Shown here: piece by piece, positions 34,281 to 47,344 of the stretch
Numbering within the stretch: the stretch's first letter is position 1
How the letters are laid out: each line of letters begins with the position of its first letter
From: Pararge aegeria
Taxonomy: Eukaryota; Arthropoda; Insecta; Lepidoptera; Nymphalidae
NCBI RefSeq assembly: GCF_905163445.1
Contig: NC_053191.1
Span: 7,998,001-8,062,000, forward strand
Direction of reading: 5' to 3'
Length of the DNA stretch: 64,000 bases
The notes under the pieces: model-generated
Database searches by the model: none
What the model saw: the letters and a program-made list of their open reading frames with translations, nothing else
What the model was told of the DNA's origin: nothing
Made by a program: the position numbers and the translations under genes

Positions 34281-37200
34281 CATTATTTATTTGCCTACTT
34301 TGTCATTACAGGATTACAAATAGGTACGGCATGTTCTAAAAAGCCCACGTTGTTTTTAACTTTTTTTATTATCATCAATGGCACTCAAATCTAAGTAATT
34401 GAATTACTTATTTACAAGCTTTTATTTATTTATGAATAGTATACAGATGCATCCTTAAAATTGCCTTTGCGTTTGCGAACTAACTGACGTCTCTAAACAT
34501 AATTACCTAAACATAATTATCTAAATTCAGTGAGAAGTGAAAAAAAACTAGGAAGTTCAGGCAGACGTCATGACGCGGAATACGACTGAGCAATCAACCG
34601 TGGTGATACGGACCGTGCTTTTAGTGATGGGGTAGACAACACTACAAAAGGACTGTTCTCGATGGGACATTCTATCGATATTTTCATGATCCGCATCTTA
34701 TCTCATTAGAAGATAAGTTTTTGAAGCCTAGGCTTATTAGGTATATGGCAATTTGTCTATTGCAAGTCGTAGATACTAGATAGCCGAGGACATAAAGTAT
34801 CTCGGCCATGGCGCAAAGCCTAAGTAGTAAATAAATCGAAATCAATCGATCCACAAAAAAAAAAATGTGTATGCTTCGCTGTATGGTATACCCTCAGTAA
34901 TAAAAATCAGTCGCATTTATTACCCTGTTTTTGCTAAATTAAAATGAGCACAAGAACTATCCAAAACCGAATCACGTCGCAATTCTATAAATCGTCCACA
35001 GTTTAATGTTGCTGAAACCCGCAAAATCTTGTCATTAAACGCTCTGTTGAAGCCAACATTGTCCCTTTACTAAAGCTTAAAAATTACAAACCTACATTAC
35101 TATTTATGGAATCTAAAAAATATTTATTCTATAAATATTCTTAATCTTATTATTAAGCAATTTGCATAATATTTCTACTAAACACATTTTATTTTGTGAT
35201 GAATAATAAATATCTATTTATAGGATAATATTCGATACGATTTTAGCCCAACTGACCATTTGTTAATACACTGTTTCAAATATGTTAAGCTCAGACCTGA
35301 AAAGAAAAACATTGTTTCTAGACTTGCCATTTTAGAGTAAAAAAAACTGTTATTCTTATACTGGAATTTCGTGAAAGGAGTGTGTAAAACTACTTTTACA
35401 CCTTGCAGTTTTTTTTTACTTTGTGTGTAAAAGATACACTACACAACTATCTCAAATAACTGAATATAAGGATAATATTATTTAAAAATATATATGAAAC
35501 CTTTACACGAACAGAGTTCCACAGAAAGTGCAGGCATCTCAATATCCCAAATGTTCAGTGAATGATGCAATAAGGTTTATAAACATAGATCATGAAATCA
35601 AATAAATATCACGTTGCAATCCTATAATCGCCCACCATTTAGCGGTGTCAAAACCACAAAAACCAATCATCGACTATAAAACGCTCTGTTGACGTCTAAA
35701 TCGTCACGTCACTAGCTGCGTGAAGCGTCACAGTTACGTGCTTGCGAAACGCCAAAACTCTGGTCAACGAACTTATTTATTTTTACTCTTTTGAATTTTT
35801 TAAAAATATTAACAGGCTAATAAAATGATGCCCGCGCAAAGTTGACCATTTAGCTTTTTGGGTTCCGCAACCAAAGGGTGCCCACGGGATCAAACTAATT
35901 TAAAATAGAGGCAAGTTTAAATTTTCTCTACCAAAAGTATCAGTTTTCCTTTTCACAAAATCAAGCAGATTTTCAGACACTACAATGAAATGAGTTTTCC
36001 AGAGTTTACCAAAGGTTTACGCGATACCTTATCGAAAGCGGTTAAAAAGTAAATAAAAGTCACGCTCAAATGGATTTAGATAAAGGCTGCCATTTTGAAA
36101 AGCGTGACCAATAACAGTTGTATATGTTATCAGTGTGTGATAACAATTCCATTTATGAATGCTACACGCCGATTGGCTGTGCTGGCAACAATGTCGTTTT
36201 TAAACATTAAAATAGAATCATATTAACTTTGAAATTGGCTTCGGTTTGTAGAACTTTATTAATGTATGAAAATTAATCGAAAAGTAATTACATATCAGTA
36301 GATAATTTGAATGTCATAAAAATCTAGAACGCTAATTCGACTATCCCAGTAGGATACTGCAACCAATTTATGATACCTAAAGTAATGAGGTGATTAATCA
36401 AATTTTTATTAAAAACTTCCCGGGGATGGATCAGATAATGAAATATGGATAAGCCACAGAACTAAGAAAATACAGAATCCGTGTACACGACTAATATTGA
36501 AGCATCAAAAACCACTCCACTTTAGTAGTGTTTCTCGAACAGGCGATTAGTCACTTCATTAATTTAGCAGTTCACAGTAATTATTTTACCTCGTATTATG
36601 GTAAATGTTCTAAACGTTTACCATAAAATAAGCAAATTGGTAAAAGTGATAGGTACGTGCTCGGGACGTCTTCTCTGTTTTTAGACACAATGCATTATAT
36701 GCAATAATGGCTGAATGAGGATACTGTATGTTCTTAATTCTGTTGGAAAAGTTAAGAGAATATAGAAGTCGCTAAAAGAAAAATAAGCCAATCAAAATTA
36801 AACCCCCGTGTTTGTCATATGTTATGACTAAAAAAACTTGGCTCCTGTTTAATTTACCGCGCAGCAATCTGTGACTTGTCTTATTTCAGTTAATTAGCTA
36901 CCGTCATTGCCGTTGCGTTATTCTCGTTCGCTTTCTATTTAAACTAACTTTCTCATATCTCGTTATTTGTTTTACAATTTTAATTATGTGCTTTGTTGTT
37001 TGTTAAAGAGTAGAACATGTCATAGAAACACGTAGACTTGATAACATCTTTGATTATAGCATTGTTCTAATTAATTTTATCAGAATAACTTAAAGCCACT
37101 CCACTCGTGTACCTACTAGATAGCGTTATATTTTGCCAGTGTGTTTTCTAGGCTCCTTTGATAACTGCTTTAATTAATTTTCTCTAAAAAATGGAACTGC

Positions 37201-37502
37201 TGAAGGTTAAACAGGGGGTTTTACAAGTACAAGGGATGAGCTGTGGTTTAGATTTTGCTTAGATGGAGATACGAGTGCGTTGTGCTATTCAGTCTGCTAA
37301 AACTCGATACGCTCAAGTAAAACTTTTTCGATAGGAGATGTTGCTTAGTCTCATTTTTCCTTTATATTTATTTATTGGCTCTACCAGCGATTTTACATAA
37401 ATAAAAATAATATTCCTTATCATATATACATTACACAGACTATGCAAAACCATTAATAGGTAAACACTAAATGCTAATTTCGCTTATGGACTCATAATTT
37501 TA

Positions 37503-37741
37503 ACAGCTGGTTAGCGCAGTGGACAGCGACCCTGCTTTCTGTGACCAAGGCCGTGGGTTTGATTCCCACAACTGGAAATATGGATGTTTTTCAGTGTCTG
37601 GGTGTTTATCTGTATATTATAAGAATGTATGTGTATTATATTCATAAAAATATTTATCAGCTATCTTACTACCCATAACACAAGCTTCGCTTACTTCGAG
37701 GCTAGATGGCGATGTGAGTATTGACGTAGTATATTTGTATT
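37503..37741 (+). mobile_element. SINE family A copy 4
   Basis: A-box TTAGCGCAGTGG, B-box GGTTTGATTCCC (one change from consensus), body with TTTTTCAGTGTCTGGGTG and ACACAAGCTTCGCTTACTTC, and a short ATTTGTATT tail. In the large Lim1 intron, same strand as the gene. Confidence 0.88.
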
Positions 37742-38050
37742 TCAAAGTAAATCAATAAAAAAGAATCATCAACGAAACAGAAAAAAACTAAATTATTATT
37801 ATAAAAGTAAGTTTTGTTCAAAATTAAAATTATGTTATACTAAACTACATACTAAACAGACTAATTATACAAAATAAACAATGATTAAGAAATACATATT
37901 AATAAAATATGAATATAAAGTAACGGAAAGTATCCTATCAAACTCTGGACTACTGACTGATTAAGTTACTGATGATAACTTTACGAAAAGTGCTATGCGA
38001 GATAAAGAATTTTCTCAAGCTCAATTAAATTTTCTCAATTATTTTTTGTC

Positions 38051-38267
38051 TCGTGGGAGGCTTCTTCCGTGGCTAGTTCCCACTCTTCTGACAAAAATGT
38101 GACGCTAAGCGATTTTGCGTTCCGGTACGATATCGCTAGAAACCTATTCGGTATATGGGGTAATACAACTGCCATACTCCCTAACAGGTTAAACAGCTAC
38201 CATCATAGAATGCATCATTACTTACCACCAGATGAGATTGCAGTTAAGGGCTTATAGTGTAATAAAG
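38051..38267 (+). mobile_element. SINE family B copy 4 (lacks tRNA head)
   Basis: GTGGGAGGCTTCTTCCGTGG opens the body. Then come AAGCGATTTTGCGTTCCGGT, ACGATATCGCTAGAAACC, and the 3' tail TTACTTACCACCAGATGAGA then TTGCAGTTAAGGGCTTATAG. The tRNA-like 5' part is missing. Confidence 0.8.
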
Positions 38268-39098
38268 CTTCTTCGAAACACTCTTAACAGCTTGTGTTTT
38301 TCTTAGTGATCCTAACACTGGGAGGTTGTTTAATGAGACGTGGCAAAAAACTTCTTGCCTAGTTAAATAAATATTGCCCTTTGGCAAAGCGTATATATAT
38401 AAAACTTGCGTATGCATTTTATGTTCCAAGTGAGACCAGACCAAATCTTCACATATTCTACAGAACTTACCTATAAAAGAATAATGAAGTCGTAAAACAT
38501 TCTATGAATGGCCAACATTTTTAATTTATTAGATAAGCTGTGGATATGCCGTTTAAATATTTAACTGTCTGTCAGCGAGCAGTCGTAAAAATATTGAACG
38601 GCCCCAATCACGATTTCGTAATAATGAAATACGAAGATTTCGCGCCTTTATTGACCGTGAAAGATGTCCAAAGTGAATAAATTCCTCTGCTAACACCATT
38701 GTAAACTGTTCTACTTAAAAAGCTCTACTGCTAGTTTTACTGCTAAGAGGCAAAAGTTTTTTGTCAAAAAAATGTGACTAAATATTATCTTTGTACCATA
38801 AGATTTAATCCATCAGAGGTGTCTTTATACTTGATATCTCACTTTCAGTATCATAGTTACTTCTAATTACTTACAATGACTTACCCTTATCTCCAATACT
38901 ATTATTAGGTACTGTTTAATTATTTTTAAATATGGTTAAATTGTTTCAACTTACTTACTTATCAATTTACCTGTAAGGTTTCTGTACTACCTATTCTGTT
39001 ACTAAAATAATAGCCAGAATCCAGAGAAGAGGTTTTTATAAAAAAAATAATACAGCCTTTCGAACTTTTGCTATGATTTCCTTGCTCATTATTCGAAA

Positions 39099-39142
39099 TT
39101 CAAATAATCGGCGGTATATCACTATACCGCCGATTATTTGAA
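39099..39142. repeat. Perfect 20-bp hairpin, 4-nt loop
   Basis: TTCAAATAATCGGCGGTATA (39099-39118), loop TCAC, then its exact reverse complement (39123-39142). The next outward base pair is not complementary, so the stem is sharply bounded. It sits in a TE-free part of the large Lim1 intron. It is the same size (44 bp) and geometry as the hairpin at 21971-22014 but unrelated in sequence. Confidence 0.95.
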
Positions 39143-39369
39143 AGTCTAAAAATCTGAAAATCCTAAAACTGAGCTAAAATAATTTGCGAGCCTTTATTTT
39201 TCTTATGCCTCAAACTTGCTTAAATATACCTACCTAAGGTAAATTTTTAAATAAATTTAGATACATACGAACTCTAAAAACGCTAAGTTATTTAGTAATG
39301 TTTGGTACGAAAGCATTCAAGAAAATGTTACGTACGTATATTAAACGAACATACAAATAAGATGTATGA

Positions 39370-39545
39370 AGGCGCGCGGAAATAATTACTTTTACCTTTT
39401 GCTACGCCAATTGGCTGTACATGGGCCATGCAGTGCGTGCAGTGTGGTCGCAGCTTCAGTGACGCCATCTTCGCGTTCCTTTTTTAAATATGCGTCCCCG
39501 GTACGTTTTGTTTTGTTCTGGTGCGTTTGAATTTTATCGACACTT
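39370..39545 (+). promoter_or_regulatory. Candidate regulatory block in large intron
   Basis: CG-rich non-repeat sequence with a perfect palindrome GCCAATTGGC (39406-39415, containing CCAAT on both strands) and GACGCCATCTT (39461-39471), which matches the Pho/YY1 core GCCAT in its extended form. It could be an enhancer, a Polycomb-type element or an unannotated promoter. There is no TATA or initiator that I can place, so confidence is low. Confidence 0.2.
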
Positions 39546-42500
39546 AATAATTGTTTGTTTGTCATAAATTCTCATTATATAATAATTTAAGGGTGCTTTT
39601 CATCATCCAACTTTCAAAGAAGGTCTTCAAATCGACGATGATATCTTTAGATGTGGCACGTGTATAGCTGTATTTTATTTTTATTTTTAAGCATTCTCAT
39701 TTATTTCAGTTCTAAAGGACGCTTTTATTATTGTGTCTATCGATTATTCATACTCTGTTTCGTATTACTCCCCTATACAGCCAAGAGTTACTGCAAGAGC
39801 AAAACATAACGGTCTTTGTAGTTTCTTTCATTGAGCCTATGATGGTGTTTGCAAAACCGCTATGATGATCTGTATTCACCGGTTCCCATATGGCTCTATA
39901 TTGTTTATGGCGGAGAGAAGAACGAAAACAAAACGCCGTACTGTTCGGTGCTTACGTATTATAGTTAAGCTGGTATTGTGTCGGTCACAGCGGGGTTCCG
40001 ATCGCCCGCTGTGTCGCTCTCAACTCTCTAAGACCAAATTACTAGTTCACCTCGGTCACCTTGCTTGCCAGATTACACATTCGGATCTAAGGATTTAGGG
40101 TTAATAATACAGGATTATTGATCTGTCTATAAAAACGCTAAAAACGAATTTAATAGTAGCATGTATTATACAGAATACCACGAAAAGTTGAAGTACACAA
40201 AATACCATTCATTATATGTGGTTAGGAATCCCTAAAATAACTATCTTCTAGAAACTTGACTAACTTCCCTATGGTAGTAAAAGTTTGAAACCATAAAGTT
40301 CGCCGCAAATCACAACCACTCAATTCGTGCAGGGAGTTTAAAAATCCAAACCATTCGATTTGTCATACATATTTTGTCGTATCTTCTTATATCAAAAGTT
40401 TTATATTCAGTTGGAAGGGAAAGGGGAATATTGTTTTATTTCTATTTGCCTATTTTATTTAAAATTAATAGATTAAAAAAATAACCTAATATAAAAAATA
40501 TATGGATATATACTGAAAATATCATCTGATCTAAAGATATTGTTTTAAACAACAAACAAGGAAGTTTATATGAGTTTTGTAGTTTATTGGGGATTAATAA
40601 ATGAATCCTTATGACAATTGACAATTGATATTAAGAAACGTACAGTGTGTTCGTTAGTCATATTTTATTTAAACGCAACGTTTATTTAAGTATTGACTCT
40701 ACTGCGTTATAATCGCGTTTCTTTGGAAAACATTACTTTAATCATCTTAAAACCTCGGGTCTAAACAATAATTTAAAGTCAAACAATAGAGATATATAAT
40801 ATTTTATTAGTTATTTCGTACAAGATACTTGTTATCACCTTTTATTTCGAAGTGGCCAGTTACAACGGGTTAATACTTTAATCCCTATTATGATATTACC
40901 GTACGTTGATACCGTCCACATAATAAGGCTCGCAATTAATGCACGAAGCTGCGTAAAATTCGCCGAATTATGCCGATGGTATATTTTATAGACAGCGTTT
41001 GGTTGTGGTTTATTTTGTTCGACTCATTAGCACTGGGGGGCGCCTCGACCTAGTGAGGTGACTGCATATGACAGAACGATGCGAATTTTATGGTAAAATC
41101 TAAATCGATTAAAATTTTTCCATTTCATACAATAAGGTGAAAATCTAACTAATGCTCACGAACTATAGAAAGAATGATACAATAGCATATTTTATATTTT
41201 ATGCTAACAGTAGGTAAAATAATAATAAACCATTATTAAACCAGACCAATGTCCCCCAACCCAATACACTTGTTTATTGATATAAATGTATAAAACGTTG
41301 AATTACTGAAGATTTAAATATTCAACCTTATAGCCCCCACTAGCCAGTTTTACTATAAGAACACGCTTTTCGCTTAATTTAAGGGAACGAGATTTTTAGT
41401 CATGTTTCTAAAACATGGCTCATTGTTTTCATTCTGCAGCAAACGAACGTGACTTTCAGACTAAATTCAATCCATTGCGTTCTTCGTTTCTGATTCGTCG
41501 ACTTCCCTCGACGCAGATTAGAGCAATTTTGTACATATAATATGCTCGAGATTCGTCTCATTGGAACAAGGACCCCTATGCCCAATAATTAGGAAATTAT
41601 TAATAACCTGAGGATAATTGACATGTGGTACATACAAAAAATGTCTAAGTGCCTACTGCTGTAATCATAACCTTTCCTTTTACCCTACGTAAGAGATAAT
41701 TACCATATTTTTGTTACAAAGCTCTCGACTCTACATCACTAGTATAGGAAGGTATGCAGCAGGTAAGCGCCTCGCGACGTTTTATTTAGGGCAGAACGAT
41801 ATCCTTGCCAGTCTCTTATTAATCGTCTCTTTACATCCAACCGACCACGTAAATAACAATAGATACTTTATTTTTTACATTCTCTCAAGAGCGTAAAAAG
41901 TTCGCAAAACTTACGGTTTATAATTGTAAGTAGGACTAACATATTATTGGATATTGGTGTTTTTTGGCATCAAACAGGATTACTTACACGTTTTATTAAA
42001 ATGATTCTATAGACAGTTTTGGACCAGTCATGACATAAATAGAAGATAAAATAGGTATTGTAAAAAACTGAGTGACTTACTACTTACGAGTCTACAATCT
42101 GACATGGGTAGGAGACATTTTCTCACCAGGGAAAGAACAAAATCGTATCTTCTTACACAGCTATATCAACTCCTGAAAATAAAAAACGTGTAAAAATAAA
42201 CGGGGGTAAACTTCTCCTATTGCCGGTTGCCGTGCTTTGGCAGTGGACACGTAAATTTTATCTCTTCTCAGGGGATAAAATTGGGGGATATCATTTTTTC
42301 ACCAGCCGTGTCGGCGGTTTTCTAGACAGAGTCTTACTTATAGTGGAGTAAAAAAAGAATCTCGCAGTTATAGGTAAACATCCGCGTTCCAACTCCATAT
42401 TGTGAACTGTAGTGCTTAATACTGAGATTTTATGAGGTTTATAAGGCGTCAGACTTGCGGTAAAAGAATGGGCTCTCTCAGCGGTAGACGTATGAAATAT

Positions 42501-42747
42501 AGTGTTTAACGCCGCTCGGCTTGTTCGGGCGATGCCCCGCGGCGCAGTACTGTCCGGGAAGGCTTTGAGGCATCGTCACCCCGGGAATAGGGCGTATCCA
42601 CAAGTTTATAATTTCATCATTATTGAGTATAGAATAAAATGTTTACGTTAAAGCTACTGAATTTAGTTAGTCTTACAGTTGTACGCATGGATAATCATAA
42701 TTACTTTAAAAAAAAACAACATAACAATATTGTTAATACGGTTTGTT

Positions 42748-42942
42748 TCTTTTTTTACTACTACAAGTTTGTCCTTAAATGCAATCTCACCTAATAATGC
42801 AGTCTAAGATAATAGCGGGATAAACTGTTAAAGATATGTGGCAGTTTTATTAAACCCTTGCCTCAACCAACAGTTTCTACGCGGCATCGTACCGGAACGC
42901 TTCAAGCGAAATCGCTTGGCCTTTGCTGGTAGGGTGGAAACA
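42748..42942 (-). mobile_element. SINE family B copy 5
   Basis: Poly(T) at about 42748, then CTACTACAAGTTTGTCCTTA and AATGCAATCTCACCTAATAA, TGCAGTCTAAGATAATAGCG, then the body CGGCATCGTACCGGAACGCT and GCGAAATCGCTTGGCCTTTG. The tRNA-like head is missing. Confidence 0.8.
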
Positions 42943-44384
42943 AGTAGGCATGTACCACACAAAGTCTCATGATCTCATCAAAACCCAGACTAATATTGTA
43001 AATGTGAATGTGTCGATTTATTTATTTGGAATTTATTTGTATGAAGTTTTTAATTCTTAAATATTGGCAATTTAGATAAATAAACCAGAAATACGCTATC
43101 TTGGATGTTACATTAATTTACATAAAAAATTCCAAACTTACCTAATTGGCAATCCAACAATGCTCGACATTTTTATGAGAAGCTATTAAGTAATTATAGT
43201 AATAAGTTTGAATATAGCTACGGTATATATTGTCTATAATACGTTTTTATGTATATCGGAATAGGCGTATAGAGAATCAGTGATTGTTCAAGGTAACTTT
43301 TAGGACTACCGATGGTCATTTTGTAACATGTTACCGTTTTTATACGTAACAATTAAATTTGATGTATTTTTTTTATGATATTAACTAATTATTATAGTTT
43401 GCGTCACGTTAAATGGGCGCTAACGGTCTTAATATGCGGTAGGCGATTACTTACACGAATTTGACAGGTTTTTTAGCCTATAGTTTTATTATTATATATA
43501 ATTTCCAGTAAATCTTTAAATAATATAATCGCACTTTTCCGCTGTAAAAACTGTACTGCGCACATTGCTCCTCAAAGGTATACGCAATGTATAATAGACA
43601 ATTTAGATAATCGCTGTTGTTAGATTTATATAATACTTTCATACTATTATACCTGATTGTACGGTACGGTGAAATATCCTTGTTTAAGCGATACCTCTCA
43701 AGCTAAGTTTGCAGATCGTTATGCCATCAAATATTTTATATAAAAGACTGTGTTCACATTCTTTGCAGATATTTTGTTGGCATAGATATCTTTTTATGTT
43801 TTAGAACTAACAGATGTCGGAAAATCCAAATCTTAATGTTTCCCCTATAAAAACTGTACCTACACACACAAATTTAATTAATCGCATTGAATTAATGAAA
43901 GATGTAATTAAATAAATTACCCACTGCGCAGAAAACAGTTAACTGTCAGAGCAATTTTTACGTGACCGTACCCACCTACCTCTTGCGTAGTTAACTTTAA
44001 TAGGCGATTTTACTACTACAAATTGTTATCCCATTTCATATTTAGGTAGATATTTTATGTTTATTAGTGGCTTCTGTTCGCATTAACTTATGATTTACAC
44101 TTTATTGGGCCATCATCGTAACACCGATACAACTATGTTGTAAGTAATAAATTATTGTTTATATGATCTGAGCCCTTCACACCTATTTCATATCTAGGAT
44201 GGGGATAATAGTCCAGTTTTTACCTTTGGCAGTTAGTTTTTGAAAGTGCTGACACATAAATTCCCTGACATACGGCTCTAAATGAATCCGCCAATCAACA
44301 CCGTTAAGAAATACGAGAATGAGGGATTACTTAAACGATAAAAAAGCTATAGGTTTAAGTTGGCGAACGAAGTTATCACCATCC

Positions 44385-44462
44385 CCTTACAATTATGTAA
44401 ACATATATGAACGCTTCATACGTGCCTGTGATAGACCTACATGAATAAAGAAATTTTGAATT
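44385..44462 (+). mobile_element. LINE 3' tail
   Basis: ACATGAATAAAGAAATTTTG followed by AATTTTG is a poly(A)-signal plus short tandem-repeat terminus typical of lepidopteran LINEs. No coding part remains. Confidence 0.45.
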
Positions 44463-46294
44463 TTGTTGTCAATTTAATAAGGTAGATGTCATTACTTAAA
44501 TTTCTAAAATTGTCATTACTTTATTTTACTAATTAATAATCAATTATTAGCAGGTCAGCAAATTATTAATCTATCAGCAATAAATAATTAGCGTATCAGA
44601 ATCAGGCCGTAGTATCATTGAGGTAATTTATGTCTTTATAAGGACTGTATTGCATATACTTATTGGACATATCATTTTGAAATGGCTCAAATTTGATACA
44701 TATTGAGTGGGTACAACAGAAAAAATTACAGAGTTTTTAGTCCACTGGACCATCCATTGCGAGAAAAACACTTTTCCGCGTACAAAAATCACTTTAGGAA
44801 AACAAATTGTATTTTAATACGTGTGAAATAATGCAATGATGTAGTTTGTTTATTTGTCGCTGGATTTACTGTGCTATTTCACACTTGTTTAATTAATCTA
44901 CATGAAAATTAGAATTATACGATGATGCACAGTCCTTGAGACTGTTCAGTTCCTGAGAGAATTAAAATGAAAAGGTTACATAAAACGTAAAAAAGATTTA
45001 ATTTAACTTAGTGACTTGGTTTACTCTTGACATTTCAGTAGACTTTTTCACCTTATATAAACGTATTTTTTAACCGCTGTAAAAAACGTATGCTATTATT
45101 ACACTAAACTAAAATTAGCTTAAAGATATAAAAGGTCACTCTTGTAAAAAGAAATCTAAGGATCGACCTGCGTAGTAGATAATTATAAAAACATAAAAAC
45201 TAGTGTGATTATATAAGACAATGAATATTAATAACACGGAAGTAACATTTAAATACGTATTAAATAGTAAAATATTAGGCTTCATTCTTATACAACGTTT
45301 AACAGAATTTCGAAATAATATTGAAGGATGCATAAGTATATTTTATAAGGAATCATCCTGAAAAATATTAAATCATAATAAGCATATTTATTTTTCCATG
45401 CAAATGAATTCACAACACTCTAAGTGTTTACTAATGACAACCCTATTGAAGATAAAAGACCGACACGTGCATAGTATCTACGCTCCGTGTCGCGAACCTA
45501 ATAAGGTGACAGGAGTCACATGATTTTAATTTTCCATGTTATGTTAGGGCTGTATCTGATTTCTTTTAGTAAATACTATGGCAGTGATTTACTCGAAAAC
45601 TATAAGGTTTTCGGATTCACAGAAAAGTCTCAGAGACAGCTTCTAAATCCTGTGTAGTATTATTTTGGTTTTCATTGAGACGTTGCATATTATTCTTAAA
45701 AATTAGTATAAAACGCCCACTGCGTTAAGTTAAACCATCAGAGTTCTTTTTAAGTGCCCCGACTATATTTTTAGAAAAAAAAAACAAAAAATCTTTTCTT
45801 CAATTGACAGTTGCCAAAATAGGTATATTATTTATTTCCTTTCTACAAAAATCTGTTCTTTAGACCATTGTTTAAAACAGTTTTATTTTAAAATGACGGT
45901 TTATTGGACACACCACGATGACGTCAATTTCTAACAAAATTATAATTCTGAAACAAAACGTCAACAATATTTCAGTAATACTGCTTCAAGTAAGGGAGCT
46001 GATGTCTTAAGTATAAAGGAAAGGAATGCCATTGTCAGGTTCAGTGTAAAACTATGTCACTCTGTACCATAGCTAATGTAATGGTGCTCTCACACGTGAG
46101 GTGCGATATCGCCGTTACAGTCGAGTTATAGATTAGTTGCGGCTTGCCACGCGGCAAGATACAGGGTTGATCCTAATTTTAAATTTGAGATATACACACC
46201 CTTTTTAAATCGCAATTCATTATTAGTTTTTCAAAATCATTTTTGCGTGTAGAATTTTACAAAAATGTGTACTACATTACGGTAAGAAATTTTG

Positions 46295-46560
46295 ACGACT
46301 TCCCTGGCACAACGGTGAGCGCTATGAATTTAAGTTGGAAGTCCCTACCTGATTCCCGGCATGGCTAGTAGGAAATTATCTCTGGTCTGATTTGGTGGGA
46401 GGCTTTGGCCGTAGCTGGTTACCACCCTTCCGGAGCGATGTCGCTTAGGAACCAATTAGAGGTATGACTACCATACTCCCCAACATGTTAGCATCATAAC
46501 TTATCACCAGGTGGAATTGGAGTCAAGGAATAACTTGTAGTTGAATATTAAAAAAAAAGA
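46295..46560 (+). mobile_element. SINE family B copy 6
   Basis: Head TGGCACAACGGTGAGCGCTA, weak B box CTACCTGATTCCCGGC, body GGTGGGAGGCTTTGGCCGTA, 3' tail TTATCACCAGGTGGAATTGG then AGTCAAGGAATAACTTGTAG, and an A-rich end at 46551. Full span on the + strand with several small deletions. Confidence 0.85.
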
Positions 46561-46611
46561 ATTTTACCCACTTTACTTAATTTCAAAATTATATATATAG
46601 ACAGTAAGAAA

Positions 46612-46860
46612 TCAGCAGTGATAGCCTAGTGGCATCCTCTTACATTTGTAAGTTATGGGCGCGTTTTTATTTAAAAATATCGCATTGAAATCATTAAAAA
46701 TATCACTTGCATTAACGGTGAAGGAGAACTCCATGCCTGCTTCATAACATTCTCAAAAGCGTGTGAAGTCAGCATTTGGCCAGCTTGGTGGACTACGGCC
46801 TAAACCCTTTTCATTCCGAGAGAAGATCCGTGGCCTGTAGTGGACCGGTAATGTAATTCT
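46612..46860 (+). mobile_element. SINE family C copy 5
   Basis: A-box GTGATAGCCTAGTGG, then a diverged head, body AATATCACTTGCATTAACGG and TGAAGGAGAACTCCATGCCT, TTCTCAAAAGCGTGTGAAGT, GGTGGACTACGGCCTAAACC, and end AGAAGATCCGTGGCCTGTAG. It lies 50 bp beyond a family-B SINE. Confidence 0.85.
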
Positions 46861-47083
46861 CAATAGCACTTTTTTTTTAAATAAGCGATGTTTATTGCAA
46901 ACATAATAAATTTTTCTCTATCAAAGCCGTTTATTCCAACGTGCCTTACAAGGGGCAGCCCTATCACTAACTCACCGTTAATTCGAAATGACCGTCTGAT
47001 GTGATATTGTGATATACTTATATTACTCGTAAATTATATACGAAAAATATAATGCTTTTCGACATCTTGTTTTCTAAATGTAC

Positions 47084-47107
47084 TTGGCTGTTTTCTTAAA
47101 CAGCCAA
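47084..47107. repeat. Perfect 10-bp hairpin, 4-nt loop
   Basis: TTGGCTGTTT, loop TCTT, AAACAGCCAA. It is shorter than the hairpins at 10217, 21971 and 39099 but has the same loop length. It lies 730 bp upstream of the homeodomain exon at 47838. Confidence 0.8.
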
Positions 47108-47344
47108 ATTTATTATCTCCAAAGTCTGATTTTAGTAGGACATTTTTCAATTAATCTCTTTTTGGAATTCATAAGATAAAAAAAAAATTAACTACCAATG
47201 ACTGGTCTTGTCTGATAATAAATGTATGTTTATCAAGCCATACATTTATTACAGTCTTTGTGTTTGCGGTATTACTAACATTTTAACTGCAAAGTAAACT
47301 CAAAGAAGTAACATGCGATACAACTTTGTAACCGCGGAACTTTT

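Noticed and set aside
39975..40020. A short inverted pair CACAGCGG...CCGCTGTG
   Set aside because: An arm of only about 8-9 bp in CG-rich sequence; not enough to separate from background.
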